Below, piece by piece: positions 25,720-34,420 of a DNA stretch of 64,000 bases. Source of the DNA: Pseudarthrobacter sp. NIBRBAC000502770 (GTDB lineage: Bacteria; Actinomycetota; Actinomycetes; Actinomycetales; Micrococcaceae); NCBI RefSeq assembly GCF_006517815.1, contig NZ_CP041198.1:4278001-4342000 (forward strand). Reading direction: 5' to 3'. Numbering within the stretch: the first letter of the stretch is position 1; each line of letters starts with the position of its first letter. The notes below the pieces were generated by a model. It was given only the letters and a program-made list of their open reading frames with translations, had not been told where the DNA came from and searched no databases. Position numbers and translations under genes: made by a program.

Positions 25720-27210
25720 TCAGTAGCGGGCCGCGTACGGATACAGGTCCATGCCCACCATCGAACTGATGGTGGAAACGGTGATGCCCTCCTGCGGGTT
25801 CAGCGCCTGGACCACTTGGCCGTTCCCCAGGTAGATGGCCACGTGGTAGAAGTTCGGGGCGGAACCCCAGACGAGCAGGTCACCCCGGCGGGCCTGCGAA
25901 ATCGGAACGTGGACGGGGGCTGCCGCGTACTGCTGGGACGCGGTGCGCGGAAGGTACGTACCGGCCGCGGCGAAGGCATTCTGCACCAGGCCCGAGCAGT
26001 CGAAACCATACGGCCCCGTGCCACCCCATTGATAGAAGTACGGTGCGCCCACCTTGCCCAAGGCGACGGAGATCGCTGCCTCGTACGTGCCCGAGCCGGC
26101 GGGAGGCGCAGGCGCCGGGGCAGGGGCCGGTGCGGCGGGGGCCGGTGCGGGTGCCGGGGCAACCGGAGCAGGGGCCGGAGCGGGTACCGGGGCGGCAGGG
26201 GCCGGTGCGGGTGCCGGGGCGGCGGGGGCAGGTGCTGCTGCAACGGGGGCCGGTGCCGCCTGCGCGGGGGCTGCCGGGGCTGACGCGGCGGGAGCCGCAG
26301 GGGCAGCCACCTGTCCGCCGCCGTTCTGTCCTGCACCGTCCTGGCGGCCGGCTTGGTCGTTGGCTGCCTTGTCCTGTGCTGCTTTATCGGCCACTGCTTT
26401 GTCGGCGGCAGCGGACAAAGCAGCAAGGCGTGCCTCTTCGCGCTGCCGGTCAAGGGCATCCACCCGCGCGGATTCGAGCGCCACGGTGGTGTTGCGGAGC
26501 TGGGCCAGCTGGTCCACCAGGACGGTCCGCTGTGCCTTGGCATCGGCGACTGCCTTTGCCTGCGCGGCGTTGGCCTGCTCCGCCTGGGACTTCCGTTGCT
26601 CGGCGGTCTTGGCGGCGTCGTCAGCAGCCTTGGTGGCATCATCCGCGGCTGCGGTCAGGGACTGGTAGGCGGTGGCTGCGCTGTCCGCGGCTTCGAACGC
26701 GCGGCTGCGGCTGGCGGATAGGGCCTCAAGGGTGGCGGCCTGCTGGAGGCTGTCGCTGCCGCTGGCCAGGGTTCCGAGGGTGGGATTCAAGCCGCCGTTG
26801 CGGTACAGGTCGCCGGCGAGCTGCCCCACCTGCTTCCGGGTCCTGTCCTGCTGGTCGCGGGCGGACGATGCTTTGGCGGCGGCAACGGAAGCCGCTTCAG
26901 TCCGCTGCTGCAGTTCCACGAGCGCTTCACTGTAGGAATTGTTGGCCTGCATGGCCACCGCGAACGCCGCCTGCTGGGCAGTGGACGCATCCGCCAGAAT
27001 CCGCTCGATCGCCGCGACCTGGTCTGCCGTCGCGGACTCACTTGCCTTCGCGGCGGCGATGTCCTCCGGGGACGGGATCTCCGGTGATGCGGGACGGACC
27101 GTGGGTGCGGATGGTGCCGGCGCCGCCAGCGCGGGCGGGGCCACAGAGGCAAAGAGTACGACGGCGGCGCACAGCGCAGCGGTCCTGCGGCCGGATCCGG
27201 GTATAGCCAT
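25720..27210 (-). CDS. Secreted NlpC/P60 peptidoglycan endopeptidase with coiled coil
   Basis: Protein of 496 aa. The Sec signal peptide is residues 1-30 (AAVVLFASVAPPALA). Residues about 45-280 are Ala/Gln/Lys/Asp rich with heptads, a long coiled coil as in RipA and FtsX-dependent hydrolases. Residues about 285-370 are an Ala-Pro-rich linker made of many PAPA units. The P60 domain follows (about 375-496) with nucleophile Cys405 in GFDCSGLVQNAF and the His in NFYHVAIYLGNGQVV. It should cleave D-Glu-meso-DAP or equivalent stem-peptide bonds during cell division. The linker DNA is repetitive (26097-26300) and may vary in length between strains. Confidence 0.93.
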   Translation of the reverse strand: MAIPGSGRRTAALCAAVVLFASVAPPALAAPAPSAPTVRPASPEIPSPEDIAAAKASESATADQVAAIERILADASTAQQAAFAVAMQANNSYSEALVELQQRTEAASVAAAKASSARDQQDRTRKQVGQLAGDLYRNGGLNPTLGTLASGSDSLQQAATLEALSASRSRAFEAADSAATAYQSLTAAADDATKAADDAAKTAEQRKSQAEQANAAQAKAVADAKAQRTVLVDQLAQLRNTTVALESARVDALDRQREEARLAALSAAADKAVADKAAQDKAANDQAGRQDGAGQNGGGQVAAPAAPAASAPAAPAQAAPAPVAAAPAPAAPAPAPAPAAPVPAPAPAPVAPAPAPAPAAPAPAPAPAPPAGSGTYEAAISVALGKVGAPYFYQWGGTGPYGFDCSGLVQNAFAAAGTYLPRTASQQYAAAPVHVPISQARRGDLLVWGSAPNFYHVAIYLGNGQVVQALNPQEGITVSTISSMVGMDLYPYAARY

Positions 27211-27394
27211 CTGCAGAGACCTCGCAACGGTAAGGCTGGGAGTGAGGTTCTGGATGCGGCACGACGGTGCCCCTCAGCTGCTCGCCAGCAGTCCGAGGTT
27301 ACGTGACGATATGCACATTGGCAACAGCAGTCACATGAATAACATAAACCACAAAGATGTCATTCTCCACGGAATTCACCACGGTGTGTCGGGG

Positions 27395-28315
27395 TCAGGC
27401 GTGCTGGTGTTCCTCGTGTTCTGAGTGGCTGGCAGGCTCCAGTTGGAAGGTGCAGTGGTCGGTATCGAAGTGGGAGCCCAGACAGGTGATGAGCTTGTCC
27501 AGCAACTGGTCGGCGCCCCGGGCGTTCAGCACCCCATCCTCCACCACCACGTGCGCTGAGAAGACGGGGACGCCGGAGGTGATGGTCCAGATGTGGATGT
27601 CGTGGACGTCGGTCACACCGGCTACCGACAGGATGTGCTCGCGGATCATCTGGACTTCCACTCCCTTCGGGCTGGCCTCCAGCAGGACGTCCACCACGTC
27701 GCGCAGCAGGCTCCAGGCGCGGGGGAGGATCATCAGCGCGATAAGGACGGATGCGATGGTGTCTGCTGCCTGGAAGCCGGTGGCCAGGATCACTATGGCG
27801 GCGATGATGACGGCCACCGAGCCCAGGAGGTCGCCCAGCACCTCCAAGTAGGCGCCGCGGATGTTCAGGCTCTCCTCCTGCCCACCACGCAGGACCAGCA
27901 GCGATACCAGGTTTGCCACGGCGCCGAGGATTGCGGCGAACAGCATGATGTCCGTCTGCACCTCGGGGGGTGCGCCAAACCGGCGAATGGCCTCCGTGAA
28001 AATCACCACGGAGATCACGATCAGGATCAGCGCATTCGCCAACGCCGCGAGCACCTCTGCCCGCTGGTAGCCGTAAGTCCGCTGGTCGCTCGCCGGGCGG
28101 CCGGCGATCCAGGCGGCAAGCAGGGCGATGGTGACACCGGCCGCGTCGGAGAGCATATGCCCTGCGTCCGCCAGCAGGGACAGCGACCCGGACAGGGCCG
28201 CGCCGACGATCTGGATGACCACAACGCCGAGCGTGATCCCCAGGACCGCCACCAGCCGTTTCCGGTGCCGCCCGGTGGCAGTGATCCCGTGGCCGTGGTT
28301 GTGGTCGTGTCCCAT
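27395..28315 (-). CDS. Cation diffusion facilitator metal exporter (CzcD/ZitB type)
   Basis: Protein of 306 aa starting MGHDHNHGHGITATGRHRK; the His-rich N-terminus and family alignment favour ATG 28315 over the longer frame. There are six membrane segments. The metal site is visible in SLLADAGHMLSDAAGV (helix 2) and in the helix 5 region (LEVLGDLLGSVAVIIAAIV). The C-terminal cytoplasmic domain (about 215-295) ends in a His/Glu tail (SHSEHEEHQHA). It should export Zn2+ or a similar ion in exchange for protons. It stands alone with no metal-sensor gene beside it. Confidence 0.93.
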   Translation of the reverse strand: MGHDHNHGHGITATGRHRKRLVAVLGITLGVVVIQIVGAALSGSLSLLADAGHMLSDAAGVTIALLAAWIAGRPASDQRTYGYQRAEVLAALANALILIVISVVIFTEAIRRFGAPPEVQTDIMLFAAILGAVANLVSLLVLRGGQEESLNIRGAYLEVLGDLLGSVAVIIAAIVILATGFQAADTIASVLIALMILPRAWSLLRDVVDVLLEASPKGVEVQMIREHILSVAGVTDVHDIHIWTITSGVPVFSAHVVVEDGVLNARGADQLLDKLITCLGSHFDTDHCTFQLEPASHSEHEEHQHA

Positions 28316-28325
28316 GCTTACAAGG

Positions 28326-28754
28326 CTAGCCCCAGCCCAGCTCGTGCAGCCGGTCGTCGGAAATCCCGAAATGGTGGGCGATCTCATGGACCACGGTGAC
28401 GGCCACTTCGTGGATCACCTCGTCCCGGGAGGCGCAGATTTCCAGGATGGGTTCGCGGAAGATGGTAATCCGGTCCGGGAGCGAGCCGGCGTCCCACCAT
28501 GAATCGCGTTCGGTCAGGGGGACGCCTTCGTACAGCCCCAGCAGCACGGTGTCCGGGTCTTCCCCTGGGCCCGGCACGTAATCGTCGTCGATGAAGACTG
28601 CCACGTTATCCATGGCGCGGGCCAGCCGGTCCGGGATACTGTCCAGGGCATCCTGGACGGCTGCTTCGAATTCGTCAGGAGACATGGTGAAACCTGACGG
28701 TTCATGCGGCCCTTCGGGAATGATGGGCAGTCCCGGCGGAAGGCTGGCTGGCAT
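28326..28754 (-). CDS. Zincin-like metallopeptidase family protein
   Basis: Protein of 142 aa with the zinc motif VVHEIAHHFGI (HExxH) near the C-terminus, followed by SDDRLHELGWG. Before it come the conserved stretches AMDNVAVFIDDDY and DRITIFREPILEIC. This fits the small possible metallopeptidase family (PF06262, from memory) that is widespread in actinobacteria, about 120-140 aa. No signal peptide; the N-terminal 23 residues are variable, and the Met at MSPDEFEAAV (28685) is an alternative start. It ends 11 bp before the CDF gene start and probably shares a transcript with it. Substrate unknown. Confidence 0.83.
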   Translation of the reverse strand: MPASLPPGLPIIPEGPHEPSGFTMSPDEFEAAVQDALDSIPDRLARAMDNVAVFIDDDYVPGPGEDPDTVLLGLYEGVPLTERDSWWDAGSLPDRITIFREPILEICASRDEVIHEVAVTVVHEIAHHFGISDDRLHELGWG

Positions 28755-28763
28755 ACCCCGACT

Positions 28764-29744
28764 CTAGCCCGCCGCCCGGCCCGTCCCGATGCGGGAGGGG
28801 CGCGTCCTGCGCCGGGTCAGTCCCACTCCCACCAGGCAGACCAGCCCGCCCACCAGTCCCCAGGCTGTGGGGATCTCCCCGAGCAGCAGCCAGGAGATGA
28901 GCACCGTGGTCCCGGGCACCAGGTAGGTCGTGGCAGCCAGTTTCCCGGCTTCCACCAGCGAGAGCGCGTATGCCCAGGTTGTGAAGGCGATTGCAGTGGG
29001 AAACACACCAAGGTACACCAGCGCCCAGGTGGCCTCCGGAGGGGCGGCCCGGACTTCGGACGCCAGTTGCCCGGCGAAAGGCAGGCAGCACACCGCGCCA
29101 ACGATGATGCCGAACCAGGTTGCCTGCGCCGCCGGGAACTTCCGCACCACCGGCTTCTGGATGATGACGCTGACTGCGGCGAGCACCGCCGCAAGGAGGC
29201 AAAGCGCCACGCCCGCCAGGTCCGTCGTCGAACTTTCCCCGGCGCCGCGCGGCTGTCCGGAACCCAGGGCGATCAGTGCAACTCCCGTGAACGCCACCGT
29301 GCTGCCGATGAGCAGCCAGCGGGGAAAACCCTCTTTGAGGAAGATGCCGGCCAGGATGGCCACCAGGATCGGGTTGACGTTGATCAGCAGGGCGCTGGTG
29401 CCGGCGTCAAGGATGTGTTCGGCGGCGTTCAGGGCTACGTTGTAGCCGCCGAACCACATCACGCCATAGGCGAGGATGGGCAGCCATTCGCGCCCCCTGG
29501 GCAGCATCCGGCTCCTGAGCAGTTGGGGTACCACCAGGAAAGCGAGGACGACGGCGGCGACCGCCAGCCTGCCGAGCGTAAGGGATCCGGGGGAGAAGTG
29601 CGGCCCGATGGCGCGGATGCCAACGAACGCGGAGGCCCACAGCACCACGGTAACCACCATGGCCGCCACGCCGAGAGCCTTCACTGGCGTGGGCGCTGCA
29701 GCGGGGGAAACCAGGGGCTGGCGGGCGGGACTGGTGGAAGGCAT
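28764..29744 (-). CDS. EamA/DMT-superfamily transporter
   Basis: Protein of 326 aa with ten predicted membrane helices forming two EamA repeats. Repeat 1 begins VVTVVLWASAFVGIRAIGP. Repeat 2 begins LLAAVLAAVSVIIQKPVV and includes TTYLVPGTTVLISWLLLGE. The tail is basic (TRRRTRPSRIGTGRA). These proteins export amino acids, purines or other metabolites; the substrate cannot be read from the sequence. It lies 9 bp upstream of the metallopeptidase gene, so both may be on one transcript. Confidence 0.87.
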   Translation of the reverse strand: MPSTSPARQPLVSPAAAPTPVKALGVAAMVVTVVLWASAFVGIRAIGPHFSPGSLTLGRLAVAAVVLAFLVVPQLLRSRMLPRGREWLPILAYGVMWFGGYNVALNAAEHILDAGTSALLINVNPILVAILAGIFLKEGFPRWLLIGSTVAFTGVALIALGSGQPRGAGESSTTDLAGVALCLLAAVLAAVSVIIQKPVVRKFPAAQATWFGIIVGAVCCLPFAGQLASEVRAAPPEATWALVYLGVFPTAIAFTTWAYALSLVEAGKLAATTYLVPGTTVLISWLLLGEIPTAWGLVGGLVCLVGVGLTRRRTRPSRIGTGRAAG

Positions 29745-29872
29745 GAATCAAATGTACGGCTGCTGCAGGCACCGGACTGGCGGAAATCGGCCGTGTGGGT
29801 GACCCCGGGCCAGGGAGAAGCTGGCAGACGCCGAGTAGCGGGGTTCAGCTTCGCTGACGGTCCGAGGAGGGC

Positions 29873-30888
29873 CTAGCTCCGCGAAGCCCAGGCGAGCAGC
29901 TTGTCCACCGGCCACGTGGTAATGATCCGGTCTGCCGGAACGTTGTTGCGGGCCGCCCGTTCGGCACCGTACTGCAGGAAATCCAGCTGGCCGGGGGCGT
30001 GGGCATCGCTGTCAATCGAGAACAGGCACCCGGCTTCCAGGGCCAGCTGGATCAGGGCATCCGGCGGGTCCTGCCGCTCGGGGCGGGAATTGATCTCCAC
30101 GGCGACGCTGTGCTCTGCGCAGGCGGCAAACACTTCCTTGGCATCGAATTCCGACGGCGGCCTGGTCCCGCGCGAGCCCTCCACCAGCCGGCCGGTGCAG
30201 TGGCCCAGGACGTTGGTCTGCGGGGCCGTAACGCCCCGAGCATCCTGGCCGTCATGGTCTTCCGGTCTGCCCGGAGTTTTGAATGGACGCTGGCCACCAC
30301 GATGTCCAGCCTGTCCAGCAGTTCCGGTTCCTGGTCCAGCTCGCCGGATTCCAGGATGTCCACCTCGATGCCGGCCAGGAGCCGGGTGGGTCCGCCCTTG
30401 CCGTTGATGCCCGCCACCACGTCCAGCTGGTCGCGCAGGCGTTCGGGCGAGAGGCCGTTGGCGATGGTGAGGTTGGGGGAGTGGTCTGTCAGGGCCACAT
30501 ACTCCCGGCCCAGTACCTCCGCGGCCGCCACCATCAGCTCGATGGGGGAGCCGCCGTCGGACCATTCACTGTGGCTGTGAAGGTCCCCGCGCAGGGCCCC
30601 GCCGATCTCTGCACCGCCGGATGCAAGCGGCTCGGCGCCCTTTTCCCGAAGGTCTGCCAGATACTCGGGGACCTGGCCGTCCACCGCCTGCCGGATCACC
30701 GTGAAGGTCCGGTCCCCGATCCCCTTCATGGATTTGAGCCGCCCGTTCCGGGCCCGCGCGGCCACTTCCTCCGGGCCGAGCGCGCTGATGGCGGCGGCTG
30801 CCTTCCGGAAGGCCTGGACCTTGAACGTGGCCGCGCGTCCGCGCTCCAGCCAAAAAGCGATCTCGTTGAGCGCATCGACGGCATCCAT
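29873..30888 (-). pseudogene. PHP-domain protein (PolX C-terminal type) interrupted by a frameshift
   Basis: Reading from ATG 30888, the first 220 residues hold a helix-hairpin-helix element (LKSMKGIGDRTFTVIRQAVD) and the PHP phosphoesterase core (LRGDLHSHSEWSDGG, LTDHSPNLTIANG, AGIEVDILESGELD, VASVHSKL). After RMLGA near 30232 the frame is lost. The other frame continues without a gap as VTAPQTNVLGHCTGRL, VAVEINSRPERQDPP and SIDSDAHAPGQLDF, which contain the last metal ligands. One base seems to be missing between 30230 and 30236, next to a CCCC run. The repaired protein would be about 338 aa. It may be a natural lesion or a sequencing error. Family role: metal-dependent phosphoesterase, possibly in DNA repair; polymerase domain absent. 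Confidence 0.85.
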
Positions 30889-31052
30889 CCGTCCATCTTG
30901 ACCCGTCCAGGGCCCAATCGGCGGGGTTTTCCGCCGATTTTGGAATATTCCGGGTTAGCCCCTATAGTTTTAGAGTCCAGTTCGGAGAAACGCAGAGGAC
31001 AAAGACGGAAAGCCCCGCTTGACGCCTTTTATTTGGTTCCGAACGGGTTCTG

Positions 31053-31125
31053 GCCCCCATCGTCTAGCGGCCTAGGACACCGCCCTTTCACGGCGGCGGC
31101 ACGGGTTCGAATCCCGTTGGGGGTA
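31053..31125 (+). tRNA. tRNA-Glu (TTC)
   Basis: A 73-nt cloverleaf. The acceptor stem GCCCCCA pairs with TGGGGGT, the anticodon loop CTTTCAC sits in a CCGCC/GGCGG stem, and the T-loop is TTCGAAT. CCA is not encoded. It is the first of three tRNA genes in 360 bp; TATAGT about 90 bp upstream may be a promoter -10. Confidence 0.97.
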
Positions 31126-31215
31126 CGCAAGGAACTGGTCAAGCAGGCTAAAAAAGTCTGGTAGGCTGGAAGCCTTGAAAAAAGCGGTAGAGATACTGCA
31201 AAGCAAGAAACGCAA

Positions 31216-31289
31216 GGCCCTGTAGCGCAGTTGGTTAGCGCGCCGCCCTGTCACGGCGGAGGTCGCGGGTTCAAGTCCCGTCAGGGTCG
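31216..31289 (+). tRNA. tRNA-Asp (GTC)
   Basis: A 74-nt cloverleaf. The acceptor stem GGCCCTG pairs with CAGGGTC, the anticodon loop is CTGTCAC in a CCGCC/GGCGG stem, and the T-loop is TTCAAGT. The encoded 3' end lacks CCA. The spacer to tRNA-Glu is 90 bp. Confidence 0.97.
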
Positions 31290-31337
31290 CTCTGATTGTT
31301 GGAAGAAATTCCGGCTGTCATGGTGACTAGTCACCTA

Positions 31338-31413
31338 GGCTCTGTAGCTCAGTTGGTAGAGCGTTCGACTGAAAATCGAAAGGTCACCGGATCGACGCCG
31401 GTCGGAGCCACCA
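31338..31413 (+). tRNA. tRNA-Phe (GAA), CCA encoded
   Basis: A cloverleaf of 73 nt plus an encoded CCA at 31411-31413. The acceptor stem GGCTCTG pairs with CGGAGCC, the anticodon loop CTGAAAA sits in TTCGA/TCGAA, and the D-arm is GCTCAGTTGGTAGAGC. The T-loop reads ATCGACG, so position 54 is A instead of the nearly universal T. It is the only tRNA of the three with an encoded CCA and is followed by a terminator. Confidence 0.96.
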
Positions 31414-31418
31414 CTGGG

Positions 31419-31449
31419 AAGCATCAGTTCTTCGGAACTGGTGCTTTTC
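31419..31449 (+). terminator. Terminator of the tRNA cluster
   Basis: AGCATCAGTTC pairs with GAACTGGTGCT around a TTCG tetraloop, then TTTTCTGCTTT. It lies 6 bases after the tRNA-Phe CCA end and closes the Glu-Asp-Phe transcript. Confidence 0.88.
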
Positions 31450-31998
31450 TGCTTTAAGGCTCATCCGGTTTCCGGGCCCCATAACCCTCCAGCTTGGTCG
31501 CATACCCCTCTACCTTGTTCGCGGATCGCGACGCTGAGGGTCGTGGTACGCGCACAAGCTTCGGAGCTGGTGCGGGTATATGCGTTGGTCCCGTAAACGG
31601 GACAGCGGCGGGTCCCGCACTGTGTGGCGCAGGCAACATTCCGTCCGGCCTGGGAAAATTATTTGTCTGACTTTTGAAACATTTGACCTGCGCCAAACGG
31701 ATATGGCACGCGCGCGCATTGGTTGATGTAAGCGCTTGCACTCTACTCGCTGGTAACCCGTTTTGGCGTGTGAAACAGGGTTTGAACTGTCCGTTCCACC
31801 CCGTCTACGGTGGAGCGCGGCCGGAGGACAGCATGCTTTCCATCGGCCGGCCAGGCCCTACCCAGGCCTGCCTCCACCCGCAGCACAACGGCGTCCCCGA
31901 TGACGCCTGAGGTGTCGCCGGGGCCGCGGTTTGTTTCGGGATCATGGGCACACGCCCGCCTTCCACGAAATGTCACAACTCCGCGAGAAGAGCAAGAA
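31450..31998 (+). other. Intergenic leader upstream of levansucrase
   Basis: This 549-bp stretch has no convincing gene. The levansucrase frame stays open back to 31810 but lacks a signal-peptide-like start there. The region contains the LacI-type operator at 31727-31740, about 259 bp before the levansucrase ATG, implying either a long 5' untranslated leader or a promoter downstream of an upstream operator. GAGAAGAGCAAGAA at 31985-31998 contains the ribosome site. Confidence 0.6.
31727..31740. promoter_or_regulatory. LacI-family operator, levansucrase copy
   Basis: TGTAAGCGCTTGCA is a 14-bp near-palindrome with a central CG, the typical LacI-family half-site pair. The flanking TTGA makes TTGATGTAAGCGCTTGCA, which differs by one base from the site at 37905-37922 in the glucosidase/importer promoter. 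Confidence 0.75.
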
Positions 31999-33591
31999 AT
32001 GCACAAGCACCCCCAACCCCGGCTGCTGCGGTGGCGCACTGCGGCCGCAGCGCTGGCGGCGACCCTGGCCGCCTCGGCCTTCCTGGCCGTCCCCGCGGCC
32101 CAGGCCAATGAGCCCTCAGATCCGCCCGCCGTCCAGCAGATGCCTGCCCCCACGCCAGGCTTCCCCTTGCCGACGCAGCACACGCAGCAGGCCTTTGACC
32201 CGGCGTCGGACTTCACCTCCAAGTGGACCCGCGCAGACGCCAAGCAGATCATGGCGCAGAGCGACTCCACCGTCTCCCCGGGCGCAAACTCCATGAGCCC
32301 TGACGTCACCATGCCGGAGATCCCGCAGGACTTCCCCACCATGAATGACGACGTCTGGGTCTGGGACACCTGGTCCCTGACAGACGAAAACGCGAACCAG
32401 ATCAGCTACAAGGGGTGGGACGTCATCTTCTCCCTGGTCGCCGACCGGCACGCCGGATACGGCTTTGACCAGCGCCACTGGAACGCCCGGATCGGGTACT
32501 TCTTCCGCAAGACCAACGCTGATCCCGCCAAGGACAAGTGGAACTACGGCGGGCACCTGTTCCTGGACAACACGTCCATCGGAAACACCGAGTGGTCCGG
32601 TTCCACCCGCCTGATGCAGGGCAACCACGTGAACGTCTTCTATACCGCCACCACCTTCTACGATGTGGCGGAGCGGAACGCCGGCGGCGGCGGCATCGCC
32701 CCCGACGCCGTCATCGCCAAGGCGTTGGGAAACATCCACGCCGACCAGAACGGGGTTACCTTTGACGGGTTCGAGCACACCAAGCTGCTGGAACCGGACG
32801 GAAAGATGTACCAGACCAAGGCGCAGAACGCCGGCTTTGCGTTCCGGGACCCGTACACCTTCCAGGACCCGGCCCATCCCGGCAAGACCTACATGGTGTT
32901 CGAAGGCAACACCGCGGAAAACCGCGGCGACTACCAGTGCAAGGCCGAGGACCTGGGCTACCGCCCCGGGGACCCGCACGCAGAAAGCGTCACGGACGTC
33001 CAGAACAGCGGCGCGTTCTACCAGACGGCCAACGTTGGGCTGGCGGTCGCGGACAACAAGGATTTGACCAAGTGGTCCTTCCTCCCGCCCATCCTTTCCG
33101 GGAACTGCGTGAACGACCAGACCGAGCGCCCGCAGATCTTCATCCAGAATGAGAACGGCAAGAACAAGTACTACCTGTTCACCATCAGCCACCAGTTCAC
33201 CTACGCGGCAGGGATGCGCGGTCCCGACGGCGTGTACGGGTTCGTGGGCAACGGCATCCGTTCGGACTACCAGCCCATGAACTACAGCGGCCTGGCCCTC
33301 GGCTCGCCCACGGACCTGAACCTTCCGTCCGAGTCCCCGGAGGCGCCCACGCCGAACCAGAACGGGCGGCAGTTCCAGGCATACTCGCACTACGTGCAGC
33401 CCGGCGGCCTGGTGCAGTCCTTCATAGACAACGTCAACGGAGTCCGTGGCGGTTCCCTCTCGCCGACGGTAAAGATCAACTTCCGCGACGGCGTGTCCCA
33501 GGTGGACAGGACGTTCGGCCGGAACGGGCTGGGTCCGTTCGGCTACCTGCCCACCAACGTCAGGGTCGGCGGCGAAGGCCTTTACAAGTAG
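31999..33591 (+). CDS. Secreted levansucrase (GH68)
   Basis: Protein of 530 aa from ATG 31999. The signal peptide ends at AQA36 before Asn37. Catalytic triad of GH68: nucleophile Asp123 in VWVWDTWSLT, transition-state stabiliser Asp284 in FRDPYTFQD, and acid/base Glu376 in DQTERPQIF. It splits sucrose outside the cell, releasing glucose and building levan or fructo-oligosaccharides. The protein lacks a cell-wall anchor, so it should be free in the medium. LacI-type operator DNA upstream links it to the glucosidase/importer operon 4.5 kb away. An inulosucrase or fructosyltransferase with other linkage specificity cannot be excluded by sequence alone. Confidence 0.95.
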   Translation: MHKHPQPRLLRWRTAAAALAATLAASAFLAVPAAQANEPSDPPAVQQMPAPTPGFPLPTQHTQQAFDPASDFTSKWTRADAKQIMAQSDSTVSPGANSMSPDVTMPEIPQDFPTMNDDVWVWDTWSLTDENANQISYKGWDVIFSLVADRHAGYGFDQRHWNARIGYFFRKTNADPAKDKWNYGGHLFLDNTSIGNTEWSGSTRLMQGNHVNVFYTATTFYDVAERNAGGGGIAPDAVIAKALGNIHADQNGVTFDGFEHTKLLEPDGKMYQTKAQNAGFAFRDPYTFQDPAHPGKTYMVFEGNTAENRGDYQCKAEDLGYRPGDPHAESVTDVQNSGAFYQTANVGLAVADNKDLTKWSFLPPILSGNCVNDQTERPQIFIQNENGKNKYYLFTISHQFTYAAGMRGPDGVYGFVGNGIRSDYQPMNYSGLALGSPTDLNLPSESPEAPTPNQNGRQFQAYSHYVQPGGLVQSFIDNVNGVRGGSLSPTVKINFRDGVSQVDRTFGRNGLGPFGYLPTNVRVGGEGLYK

Positions 33592-33624
33592 GCCTGCCCA
33601 CCGCGGCAGCTTCAAGCAGTACGT

Positions 33625-33666
33625 GAACCAGGCGGGGAGTCCCACGGCTCCCCGCCTGGTTCCTTT
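33625..33666 (+). terminator. Terminator after levansucrase
   Basis: GAACCAGGCGGGGAG pairs perfectly with CTCCCCGCCTGGTTC around an 8-base loop, followed by CTTT, 33 bases after the stop codon. It separates levansucrase from the Asp23 operon. Confidence 0.8.
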
Positions 33667-33782
33667 GACCGCTTTCCTTCAACCACTCCTGGACCCGGTC
33701 CTGTGCGGTGGCGCCGACGGGTTTCCAGCCCATCTGTCGCAGCCTGGGGATAGGGTGGAACCAACAGAAGGGGGAGTGCCTG

Positions 33783-34232
33783 ATGGAATACCAGAACCCA
33801 CAACCCGTGGTGCCCAACCGTCCTGCCGCCAGCCCGGCTCCCGGTCCGGGCCGGACAGTTATTTCCGAGACCGCCGTGGCAAAGGTCGCGGGGATCGCTG
33901 CCCGTGCGGTTCCCGGCGTCTACTCACTGGGGTCGGGCCCGTCCCGTGCCCTGGGCGCCATCCGCGACGCCGTGGGAAGCTCCGACCACGCCGCGGGTGT
34001 CCACGCGGAAGTAGGCGAAACGCAGGTAGCCGTCGATATCACCCTGGTGGCCAGCTACGGAACGCCCCTGCATGCGCTGGCCAACAGCGTCCGTGCCGCC
34101 GTTTACCGGGCGGTCGAAGAACTGGTGGGTCTGCAGGTGATCGAGGTGAACGTCGAGATCACCGACGTCTATGTCCCACCCCCGGTCAAGACCGCAGCCC
34201 CGGCCGCTTCCGAACGGGAGGCGTTGCTGTGA
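33783..34232 (+). CDS. Asp23/Gls24-family envelope stress protein (first copy)
   Basis: Protein of 149 aa from ATG 33783 with AAGGGGGAG before it; upstream in-frame Met codons have no such site. After a Pro-rich N-terminus (about 25 residues) the Asp23 domain starts RTVISETAVAKVAGIAARAV, continues AVDITLVASYGTPLHAL and ends VIEVNVEITDVYVPP. Asp23 proteins form membrane-associated assemblies anchored by AmaP and respond to alkaline or cell-wall stress in Firmicutes. This is the first gene of a five-gene operon with each neighbour overlapping by 4 bp. Confidence 0.9.
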   Translation: MEYQNPQPVVPNRPAASPAPGPGRTVISETAVAKVAGIAARAVPGVYSLGSGPSRALGAIRDAVGSSDHAAGVHAEVGETQVAVDITLVASYGTPLHALANSVRAAVYRAVEELVGLQVIEVNVEITDVYVPPPVKTAAPAASEREALL

Positions 34233-34420
34233 ACCTCACCGTGGCAGGCACGGCCATAGGCGCATTCGTGGCGTTCATGTCGCTGCAGTTCGGTCTTTGG
34301 GGCTTCCTGGTTTCCCTTCTCTTCATGGCCATTGGGGCCCTCCTGGGCCGCGCCGCCGAAGGAAAGCTGGACCTGCGCGGCATTTTCGATGCCATCATCG
34401 GCCGGCGCTCGTCCTCATGA
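34229..34420 (+). CDS. Small membrane protein, DUF2273 type
   Basis: Protein of 63 aa from GTG 34229, overlapping the previous stop (GTGA). Two membrane segments are visible: VAGTAIGAFVAFMSLQFGLW with FLVSLLFMAIGALLG, then a short basic tail RAAEGKLDLRG. Size and position in an Asp23/AmaP operon match the DUF2273 small membrane proteins found there. Role unknown, probably a membrane partner of the Asp23 assembly. Confidence 0.8.
   Translation: MNLTVAGTAIGAFVAFMSLQFGLWGFLVSLLFMAIGALLGRAAEGKLDLRGIFDAIIGRRSSS

Noticed and set aside
26043..27206. 387-aa open frame opposite the P60 gene
   Set aside because: Antisense of the Ala-rich coiled coil; no recognisable domain.
30261..30888. PHP gene as two separate functional genes
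   Set aside because: The two halves are complementary parts of one domain and join without gap or overlap; a one-base change explains them.
31810..31998. N-terminal extension of levansucrase
   Set aside because: It would bury the signal peptide about 63 residues inside the protein.
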